Below the pieces are notes generated by a model, which was given only the letters and a program-made list of their open reading frames with translations, did no database searches and was not told where the DNA came from. 64,000 bases of DNA. It comes from SH-MAG3 sp035461245. Its GTDB lineage: Bacteria > Gemmatimonadota > Gemmatimonadetes > Longimicrobiales > RSA9. Where the stretch lies: assembly GCA_035461245.1 (NCBI GenBank), contig DATHVP010000143.1:124001-188000 (forward strand), given 5' to 3'. Below, in pieces: positions 7,168 to 14,266 of the stretch. The stretch's first letter is position 1. Each line of letters begins with the position of its first letter. The position numbers and the translations under genes are program-made.

Positions 7168-9546
7168 TCACTCGCTCCGCAGCGCCACCGCCGGGTCCAC
7201 GCGCATGGCGCGGCGACCGGGCAGGTATGCGGCCAGCGCGGCCACGCCCAGGAAGAAGGTGGCGACCACAACGTAGAGGCCGGGGTCCAGCGGGCTCACG
7301 CCGTAGAGCAGCCCTCGAATGACGCGGATGAACCCTGCGGCCAGCAGCGCGCCCAGCAGCAGTCCGCCGGCGGCCATGGCGAGGGCGCCGACGATGACGT
7401 CGCGGGCGATGCGGGCGGGGGATGCGCCCAGCGCCACGCGCACACCAATCTCCCGCGTGCGCTGCTCCGTGCTGTAGGACACGACGCCGTAGAGGCCGAT
7501 TACCGCGAGGGCCAGCGCGGCCGCGCCGATGATGCCGAACATCATGGCAAAAATGCGCGCGTCCAGGCCGAGGCGCAGGCGGTCTCGGATGGTGCCGGGA
7601 TTCTCGATGGGCGCGTCCCGGTTCACGTTGGCGAGAGCGGCTGCGAACGGCCCGACGGGTGTGTCCGGCGCGGCGGTCCGGGCGAGGAACGTGGGGCGTG
7701 CGGGCACGACCTGCCGCGAGGCGAGGTAAACCACGCGTTTCGCTTCGGCGCGGGTGCCGGAGCGGTTGCCACTGAGGCCGTACTCGTCGCCGGCAACGCC
7801 CACCACGGTGGCGATGCTGCTGCCGCCGGCGGTGTCCACTACCAGCGTCATGCCGAGAGCGGTCCCGTCGTCGCCCCATGCCCTCAGCGCGAACTCCCGG
7901 GACACCACCGCCACCAGCGGTGCGGCGTCGGTGTCAGTGTGCTGGAAGTCCCGGCCGTGCAGCATGCGCAGCCCGACGGTGGCGAAGTATGCGTCGCCCA
8001 CCGCCATCAGCGTGCTCCGGGGCGGCGCCGCCTCACCGCCAGCCAGCGTGACGCGCAGGCCGGTGCTGCGCCCGGGACGGTCGGGTTGCGATGTCGCACG
8101 GATTGCGACGGGGTGGGCGTGCCACGAAGCACCGGCAACGCCGGGCTGAAGGGCAAGCCGCCGCAGCGACTCGGCCACGTAGTCGGCCACGGCGTCGTGC
8201 CGCGGGAACAGTTCGGGCGGCAGGTGCACGTCGAAGGCGAGGACGTGACGGTCGTCGAGTCCGGTGTTGAAGTCGGCGTACCGACCCTCACTGCGTACCA
8301 GCAGCAGCGTCGTGGCGAACAGGGAAACGGAGACGGCGATCTCGAACGCCACCAGGCGACGCGTGGTGCGTGCCTGCCGCGGCCGCCGTCCGCCCGCGCC
8401 GCCGCCCTTCATGACCAGTTGCAGGTCCGTCGCCGCGGCGTACCGGGCGGGTGCCAGCGCCACCAGCACGGTAGCCACCAGCCCAACGAGTGCGGCGAAC
8501 GCCAGCACGCGCAGGTCCACCCCCAGGCGGATCCACGACGGCAGTTCGCCGGGCAGCAGCAGCGGCAGCAGACGCAGTGTCCAGGCGCTGAGTAACACCG
8601 CCAGCAGAGTCGCCGCGCCGGCCAGCAGCAGTGCTTCCAGCACGCTTTCCGCCGCGAGCCGCCGGCGCGAGGCGCCCAGCGCCGCGCGCACCGCGTACTG
8701 CGGCTCACGGGCCACGGCGCGGGCCAGCAGAATGGTGACGACATTGGCGCACGCCGCCAGCAGCACCAGCATCGCGCAGCACAGGAACAGCCACGGCAGG
8801 AACCCGGCGCGGGCGATGTTGGCGCGCTGCATCATGTCGCTGGAGATGCCGAAGCGGACGTCGGCGTCATACCCGCCCTCGAGGCGGGTGGCGCGCACCC
8901 GCGCCTCCGCCTGCTGGAACGACACGCCGTCCGCAAGCCGCGCCAGGACCGCCGCACGGGGACCGCTGGCCTGGCCCGGCAGCGGTACGAACAATTCGGC
9001 GTTCTCGAACGCGAAGCCCTCAGCCAGCACGCCGACTACGGTGTGCCGCCGGCCGTCCAGGTAGATGCCCCTGCCTGCGACGTTGGCGTCGCCGGCGAAC
9101 CGGCGCTGCCAGCCCGCGTGCGTCAGCACCGCCACGTCCTCGTCGTCGCCGTTGTGCAAGCGGCCGATGGCCGGCTCCGCGCCCAGCAGTGGCAGCAGCG
9201 TGATGTCTGCCCTGACCACCGGCGCGCGGAAGGCCGCGCCATCCACGCGGATGGACGGATAGGTGGTCGCGTGCGCAGCAACGCGGGCGAAGACGTCCGT
9301 CATGCCGCGCACCTGGGCCACATCCACGGGCTGTACCCAGCCCAGCGGGCCGGAGTAGCGGGCGTCCTCGATGCCCACCGCCACGTTGCGGTGTGCCGAT
9401 GGATACGGCAGTGAACGCCACGCGTAGGCGTTCAGTGTGCTGAACACCGTGGTCACCAGGGCCATGGCCACAGCCAGCGTGGCGACCACCACGATGGCGG
9501 GGCGGGGGGTGCGGAGCATGGTACGGACGACGGGCGTTATGGGCAT
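7168..9546 (-). CDS. Large MacB/FtsX-type ABC permease (ADOP-like)
   Basis: A 792-residue inner-membrane protein built as a duplicated FtsX unit. It has an N-terminal helix after MPITPVVRTMLRTPRP, a periplasmic MacB-like core domain, three helices near the middle (FLCCAMLVLLAACANVVTIL and two more), a second periplasmic domain, and three C-terminal helices ending PAVALRSE. The repeated [YE]xVRxALGAS segment after each helix bundle is the permease coupling motif. No ATPase gene lies beside it, as usual for the orphan permeases of Acidobacteriota and Gemmatimonadota. It lacks the usual N-terminal helical extension. Substrate unknown. Located between tex and trmO on the same strand. Confidence 0.85.
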   Translation of the reverse strand: MPITPVVRTMLRTPRPAIVVVATLAVAMALVTTVFSTLNAYAWRSLPYPSAHRNVAVGIEDARYSGPLGWVQPVDVAQVRGMTDVFARVAAHATTYPSIRVDGAAFRAPVVRADITLLPLLGAEPAIGRLHNGDDEDVAVLTHAGWQRRFAGDANVAGRGIYLDGRRHTVVGVLAEGFAFENAELFVPLPGQASGPRAAVLARLADGVSFQQAEARVRATRLEGGYDADVRFGISSDMMQRANIARAGFLPWLFLCCAMLVLLAACANVVTILLARAVAREPQYAVRAALGASRRRLAAESVLEALLLAGAATLLAVLLSAWTLRLLPLLLPGELPSWIRLGVDLRVLAFAALVGLVATVLVALAPARYAAATDLQLVMKGGGAGGRRPRQARTTRRLVAFEIAVSVSLFATTLLLVRSEGRYADFNTGLDDRHVLAFDVHLPPELFPRHDAVADYVAESLRRLALQPGVAGASWHAHPVAIRATSQPDRPGRSTGLRVTLAGGEAAPPRSTLMAVGDAYFATVGLRMLHGRDFQHTDTDAAPLVAVVSREFALRAWGDDGTALGMTLVVDTAGGSSIATVVGVAGDEYGLSGNRSGTRAEAKRVVYLASRQVVPARPTFLARTAAPDTPVGPFAAALANVNRDAPIENPGTIRDRLRLGLDARIFAMMFGIIGAAALALAVIGLYGVVSYSTEQRTREIGVRVALGASPARIARDVIVGALAMAAGGLLLGALLAAGFIRVIRGLLYGVSPLDPGLYVVVATFFLGVAALAAYLPGRRAMRVDPAVALRSE

Positions 9547-9592
9547 GGCCCAATTCTGCCCCTGCGGGGCCGACAGGCAAGACTTTCGTGGT

Positions 9593-11977
9593 CTAGCTGA
9601 ACCGCATCCCGTTGGGCGCGATGTCGCCCTTCTTCGGCACGACCGGCGGCTTCTCCCGCCGCTGCTCGACGCCGCCGCGCTGGGACTTGTTGTCGCGCGG
9701 GCCCTTGCCACTGCCGCCACTCCCGCCGCCGCGCCGACCCCGGCCGCCACGGTCCTGTCCGCTACGTTGACCATGGCCACCACCGCCGCGCGCCGCCTGC
9801 TGCCCACCCACCGACGCCTGCGCGTCGACCTGCGTCGCCGCTGACGCGTCCTTGCGCATGCTCAGCCCGATGCGGTTCCGCTCCAGGTCCACATTCAGCA
9901 CGGTGACGCTGACCTTCTGGCCGACCTTCACCACGTCCGCCGGGTCCTTCACGAAGCGGTCGGCGAGCTGGGAGACATGGACGAGGCCGTCCTGGTGCAC
10001 CCCGATGTCCACGAACGCGCCGAACGCGACGAGGTTCGTCACCACGCCCTCGAGCTTCATCCCCGGCTGCAGGTCCTTCACCTCCATGACGTCCTCGCGG
10101 AACGCCGGCAGCTCGAACTCGTCGCGGGGATCGCGGCCGGGACGTCGCAGCTCGTCCACGATGTCACGCAGCGTGGGCAGCCCCACGTCGTCGCTCACGT
10201 ACTTCGACAGCTCGATGCGGTCGATGAGCGCGTCATTGCGCACGAGTTCCTGCACGGCCACGCCCAGGTCCGCGGCCATGCGCTCCACCAGCGCGTAGCG
10301 CTCGGGGTGGACAGCAGTGGCGTCCAGCGGGTGCGCGCCGTCGCGGACGCGGAGGAAGCCGGCGGCCTGCTCGAAAGCCTTCGCGCCCAGCCGCGGCACG
10401 TCCATGAGTTCGCGCCGCGAGCGGAACCCGCCCTTTGAGTCCCGGAGCATGACGATGTTCTTCGCCAGTGTCGGCCCCACGCCTGCCACGTACGAGAGCA
10501 GCGGCACCGACGCGGTGTTGACCTCGACACCCACGCGGTTCACGCACAGCTCCACCACCTCGTCCAGCCGCTTCTTCAGGCGCGACTGGTTGACATCATG
10601 CTGGTACTGGCCGACGCCGATGGACTTGGGGTCGATCTTCACCAGCTCCGCCAGCGGGTCCTGCAACCGCCGCGCAATGGACGGCGCACTGCGCAGCGCC
10701 ACGTCCAGGTCGGGGAACTCCTCCCGGGCAATGTCCGACGCCGAGTAGACGGACGCGCCGGACTCGTTGACGACAATGACCTGCGGCTTCGGTTCGACGT
10801 CGAGGTCCCGGACGATGCGCTTCACCAGCGCCTCCGTCTCCCGGGATGCGGTGCCGTTGCCGATGGCGATGAGCTCGATGCCGTGCGTGCGCACGTGCCG
10901 CTCGAGGCCCCGGGCGAAGTTGTCCTCCTGGTGCAGGTACAGCGTGTCCGTATCCAGCACCGCGCCCGTGCGCGACACGACGGCCACCTTGGTCCCCGTG
11001 CGGAATCCCGGATCCAGCCCCAGCACCGCACGACCGCCCGCCGGCGCGCCCAGCAGCAACTGCTCCAGGTTCATGCCGAAGATGCCGATGGCGTCCTCGT
11101 CGGCGCGGGACTTCAGCTCGAGCCGTAGCTCCACCTCGATGGACGGGGCGAGCAGGCGACGGTAGGCGTCCTCCGCCACCTGGCCGAGGAAACGTCGCGC
11201 GGCACGCTCCCCGACGACGCGCTGCGTCAGCCCCGCCACCAGCTCGTCCACCGGCGCCTCGATGGTCCACGTCAGCTCGTCCTCCGCCTCGCCCCTGCGG
11301 ATGGCCAGCACACGGTGCGACGGCACGTCCGTCAGCTTCTGCGAGAACTCGAAGTAGTCGGCGAACTTCGACGTCGCGGCGTCGGCGTCCTTCTGCCGGG
11401 CCTTGCTGGCCACGATGCCCTCCGCACGCGTGCGATCACGCACCCACGCGCGCAGGTCCGCGTCCTCGGCCACGCGCTCGGCCAGGATGTCCCGGGCGCC
11501 CTGGAGCGCCGCGGCGACATCGGCCACCTCCTGGGTCGCGTCCACGTACTGCGCGGCGGCGGCCTCGACCTCGTTGTCGGACGCAGTGCCGTCCCAGATC
11601 AGCTCGGCCAGCGGCTCGAGGCCCCGCTCCTTCGCGATGGTGGCCCGGGTGCGACGCTTCGGCTTGTATGGCAGGTACAGGTCCTCCAGCGCCTGCTTGG
11701 TCTCCGCGGCGAGGATGCGGGTGCGGAGTTCGTCATCGAGCTTGCCCTGCTCGTCGATGGACTTGAGGATGGCCGCGCGCCGGTCCTCCAGCTCCTCCAG
11801 GTAGTCGGCCCGGTCCTGGATGTCACGGAGCTGCACGTCGTCGAGCCCGCCGGTGACCTCCTTCCGGTAGCGCGCCACGAAGGGGATGGTGGCGCCCTCG
11901 TCGAACAGCGCCAGCGCCGCCGCCACCTGGCGCGGCTGCAGCCCCAGCTCGGCGGCGATCTTCGCGGAGAAATCCAT
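9593..11977 (-). CDS. tex: Transcription accessory/RNA-binding protein Tex
   Basis: A 794-residue cytosolic protein. MDFSAKIAAELGL and PFVARYRKEVTGGLDD form the Tex N-terminus, GLDPGFRTGTKVAVV is the YqgF-like domain, HhH repeats follow, and a C-terminal S1 domain (LEGVVTNLVAFGAFVDIGVHQDG to RIGLSMRKD) binds RNA. A Gly/Arg-rich tail (RGGGG, GGRGRRGGGSGG) replaces the usual short end and may add RNA affinity. The start at 11977 is where family similarity begins; ATGs at 12022, 12019 and 12010 in the same frame are possible and no Shine-Dalgarno helps. An in-frame extension through the GGGATC repeat would be an Arg-Ser run and is rejected. Confidence 0.92.
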   Translation of the reverse strand: MDFSAKIAAELGLQPRQVAAALALFDEGATIPFVARYRKEVTGGLDDVQLRDIQDRADYLEELEDRRAAILKSIDEQGKLDDELRTRILAAETKQALEDLYLPYKPKRRTRATIAKERGLEPLAELIWDGTASDNEVEAAAAQYVDATQEVADVAAALQGARDILAERVAEDADLRAWVRDRTRAEGIVASKARQKDADAATSKFADYFEFSQKLTDVPSHRVLAIRRGEAEDELTWTIEAPVDELVAGLTQRVVGERAARRFLGQVAEDAYRRLLAPSIEVELRLELKSRADEDAIGIFGMNLEQLLLGAPAGGRAVLGLDPGFRTGTKVAVVSRTGAVLDTDTLYLHQEDNFARGLERHVRTHGIELIAIGNGTASRETEALVKRIVRDLDVEPKPQVIVVNESGASVYSASDIAREEFPDLDVALRSAPSIARRLQDPLAELVKIDPKSIGVGQYQHDVNQSRLKKRLDEVVELCVNRVGVEVNTASVPLLSYVAGVGPTLAKNIVMLRDSKGGFRSRRELMDVPRLGAKAFEQAAGFLRVRDGAHPLDATAVHPERYALVERMAADLGVAVQELVRNDALIDRIELSKYVSDDVGLPTLRDIVDELRRPGRDPRDEFELPAFREDVMEVKDLQPGMKLEGVVTNLVAFGAFVDIGVHQDGLVHVSQLADRFVKDPADVVKVGQKVSVTVLNVDLERNRIGLSMRKDASAATQVDAQASVGGQQAARGGGGHGQRSGQDRGGRGRRGGGSGGSGKGPRDNKSQRGGVEQRREKPPVVPKKGDIAPNGMRFS

Positions 11978-12039
11978 GACGGGTGCGACGGCGGTGCTTC
12001 CGGGGGCCATGCTGCTCATCATTCTGCCGGTGTGCTGCG

Positions 12040-12087
12040 GGGATCGGGATCGGGATCGGGATCGGGATCGGGATCGGGATCGGGATC
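12040..12087. repeat. Eight tandem GGGATC hexamers
   Basis: Eight perfect GGGATC copies lie in the upstream region of tex and 104 bases before the zinc-peptidase gene on the other strand. This is the longest member of the hexamer family also seen at 424 and 28915. Pure runs like this are prone to length change by replication slippage. Confidence 0.95.
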
Positions 12088-12190
12088 GGCGGCAGGATAA
12101 ACGGGGGGACCGAGCATGGCAAGCACTTGACAGCAACGGCGCGGAACGTGCCCACGGCATCAGCAGGAACACTCAACCCGGAGGACGGTC

Positions 12191-13036
12191 ATGCGGTGGC
12201 AGGGCAGACGTCGCAGCGGCAACGTGCAGGACCGGCGGGGCGCGGGCCCGGCGGTAGCGGGCGGCGCCGGCGCTATCATCATCGCGCTGCTGGCGCTGGT
12301 CCTGGGCGTGGACCCGGGCGAACTGATGCAGGGCGGCGGCGGTCCTGCCGGGCCAGCCGGCCCGGCCCAGGAGCCGACGGTCACACCCACCGGCGAACTG
12401 ACCTACGGCGACGACCAGGCGGACTTCGTGGCCGTGGTGCTGGCGGACACGGAGGAGACCTGGCACGAGCTGTTCGCCGACGCCGGGGGGCAGTACCGGG
12501 AGCCTGAGCTCGTGCTATTCACCGATGTGGTGAACTCGGCGTGCGGAATGGCCCAGTCGGCGGTGGGGCCGTTCTACTGCCCGGCGGACCGCATGGTGTA
12601 CCTGGACCTGGGGTTCTTCCGGGAGCTGGAACAGCGGTTCGGCGCGTCCGGCGACCTGGCCCGCGCCTACATCATCGCCCATGAGGTGGGCCACCACGTG
12701 CAGACGCTGCTGGGCACGACGGACCAGGTCCGCGCGGCACAGTCGCGGGTGGGCCAGCGGGACGCCAATGCCATCCAGGTGAGCATGGAACTCCAGGCGG
12801 ACTGCTTTGCCGGCGTCTGGGCCCACCACGCGCACACGCAGCGGCAGCTCCTGGAGGCAGGGGACCTTCAGTCCGCCCTCGACGCCGCCGCCGCCATCGG
12901 CGACGACCGGCTCCAGCAGCAGACGCAGGGGCGGGTGGTGCCGGAGTCGTTCACCCACGGGACCTCCGCCCAGCGGATGCAGTGGTTCACCACCGGGTTC
13001 GAGACCGGCGACCCCGCGGCGTGCAACACGTTCTGA
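12191..13036 (+). CDS. Neutral zinc metallopeptidase, YpfJ family
   Basis: A 281-residue protein: a short basic cytosolic start, one membrane helix (AGAIIIALLALVLGV), a Gly/Pro/Ala linker, then an exported catalytic domain. AHEVGHH (His164, Glu165, His168) is the zincin motif, and the downstream ELQADC segment supplies the third acidic ligand. CPADRMVYLDLGFF and the C-terminal RMQWFTTGFETGD segments match the YpfJ/putative neutral zinc metallopeptidase family, whose substrates are unknown. GGAGG six bases upstream sets the start. It stands alone, divergent from tex. Confidence 0.9.
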   Translation: MRWQGRRRSGNVQDRRGAGPAVAGGAGAIIIALLALVLGVDPGELMQGGGGPAGPAGPAQEPTVTPTGELTYGDDQADFVAVVLADTEETWHELFADAGGQYREPELVLFTDVVNSACGMAQSAVGPFYCPADRMVYLDLGFFRELEQRFGASGDLARAYIIAHEVGHHVQTLLGTTDQVRAAQSRVGQRDANAIQVSMELQADCFAGVWAHHAHTQRQLLEAGDLQSALDAAAAIGDDRLQQQTQGRVVPESFTHGTSAQRMQWFTTGFETGDPAACNTF

Positions 13037-13041
13037 CCGGG

Positions 13042-13076
13042 GTGCCAACACTTCCCGTCAGAAGTGCCGACACTTC
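13042..13076. repeat. REP-like doublet with alternative hairpins
   Basis: GTGCCAACACTTC (13042-13054) and GTGCCGACACTTC (13064-13076) are direct copies. The middle GAAGTG (13061-13066) can pair with the CACTTC on either side, giving two mutually exclusive small hairpins. The form resembles REP sequences handled by RAYT transposases, but no such gene is in the window. It lies just after the zinc-peptidase stop. Confidence 0.5.
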
Positions 13077-13236
13077 ATGAGGAGGCCAAGCCTGGCCCGG
13101 ACTGTTGCACGCATGCAACAGCGGCACGATACGTGAAGGGCCGGGGGCGGCCCCTGCCCACCTGCAGCGGGCTGCGGATGTCGTCGCCCGCCGGGGGGCG
13201 ACCCGCCTGACATGGACCCGATGAAGGTAGCAGCAC

Positions 13237-14175
13237 ATGCGTAGCACACGTCTGATGGCCGTCCTGCTGGCCGCCGCCGGCACGCTGGCGGCCTGCGACA
13301 GCGACTCCTCACCCAGCGGCGTGAACCAGGGCCGCCTGACCATCCAGCTCACCGACGCGCCGGGGGACCTGGCGGAGGCCTGGGTCCGGATCGATGAGAT
13401 CGTGCTGTTTGAGGCTGGCGCCGGCGAGAATTCCAGCGGCCGCATCGAGCTGAATCCCGACTACGGTGACTATATCAACCTGCTGACGCTGGCCGGCGGT
13501 CAGGTCATGGACCTGGTGGACAGCGCCATCGTGCCGCCGGGCACGTACAACGACCTGCGCTTCATCATCAATGACGCCTACGTACGACTGAACGATGGCC
13601 GCGTCTTCGCCACCAGCGGCGCGACGCTGCCCACGGGCACCACTGCCGACGGTACGCTTCGGTGCCCGAGCTGCGCCCAGAGCGGCTTCAAGATCAGGTT
13701 CCAGAACGGCGACCTGCGCGTCGAGGACAACGCGGTGGTGCTGGTGGACTTCGACGTCGCCCAGAGCTTCGGCCATGAGGCGGGCAAGTCCGGCCAGTGG
13801 ATCATGCGCCCCGTGCTCCGGGCGACCACGCAGACCATCCAGCTCGCCAGCATCGCAGGCGGGGTCGCCCTGGCCGACGGCGTGACCGTGCCGGCGTGCG
13901 GCGGTGAGGACGGCTCGCTGGCGCATTTCCAGCCCACCACCATGGCCGGTGATGATACCATCTCCGCATCCATGAACGCCGACGGCACGTTCCGCTTCTC
14001 GCACCTCATGCCGGGGACGTATTCGCTGGGCTACGCGCAGGAAATCACCTTCACCAACGGTGACGTCCTCAGCTTCACCGCCGAGGCGACGCCGGGATCG
14101 GTGACCGTGGCAGCGGGCGAGAACGCCACCGCCGATTACGAGATCACCGCCGCCGTCTGCGAGACCAGCGGTTAA
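13237..14175 (+). CDS. DUF4382 lipoprotein
   Basis: A 312-residue lipoprotein: signal ending TLAAC-DSD, then RLTIQLTDAPGDLAEAWVRIDEIVL, the typical opening of DUF4382. Next come NLLTLAGG, VPPGTYNDLRFII and the long WIMRPVLRA segment. The C-terminal ~100 residues (HLMPGTYSLGYAQE, TFTNGDVLSF, VTVAAGENATADYEI) look like a carboxypeptidase-regulatory beta-sandwich. A CPSC pair sits mid-protein. The family is exported and of unknown role, perhaps cell-surface binding. It is followed by a strong hairpin separating it from the convergent peptidase gene. Confidence 0.85.
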   Translation: MRSTRLMAVLLAAAGTLAACDSDSSPSGVNQGRLTIQLTDAPGDLAEAWVRIDEIVLFEAGAGENSSGRIELNPDYGDYINLLTLAGGQVMDLVDSAIVPPGTYNDLRFIINDAYVRLNDGRVFATSGATLPTGTTADGTLRCPSCAQSGFKIRFQNGDLRVEDNAVVLVDFDVAQSFGHEAGKSGQWIMRPVLRATTQTIQLASIAGGVALADGVTVPACGGEDGSLAHFQPTTMAGDDTISASMNADGTFRFSHLMPGTYSLGYAQEITFTNGDVLSFTAEATPGSVTVAAGENATADYEITAAVCETSG

Positions 14176-14228
14176 GGAATTCCCCGCTCCTTAGCCTGCC
14201 GGCCGAAGGCCCAGGCATGGCGGCGTTA

Positions 14229-14262
14229 GCCTCTGCCGGTCCCACCGGGGACCGGCAGAGGC
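14229..14262. terminator. Perfect 15-bp hairpin between convergent genes
   Basis: GCCTCTGCCGGTCCC (14229-14243) pairs perfectly with 14248-14262 across a four-base ACCG loop. No U-run follows on either strand, so it may be a two-way stop or an mRNA end-protecting hairpin. Confidence 0.55.
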
Positions 14263-14266
14263 GGCC

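Noticed and set aside
6766..8595. 609-codon plus-strand frame
   Set aside because: Antisense of the permease and trmO genes; His/Gly/Arg-rich with no recognisable domain.
11978..12172. N-terminal extension of tex through the GGGATC run (Arg-Ser repeat)
   Set aside because: The Tex family begins at MDFSAKIAAELG; the extension is a translated microsatellite without a ribosome binding site.
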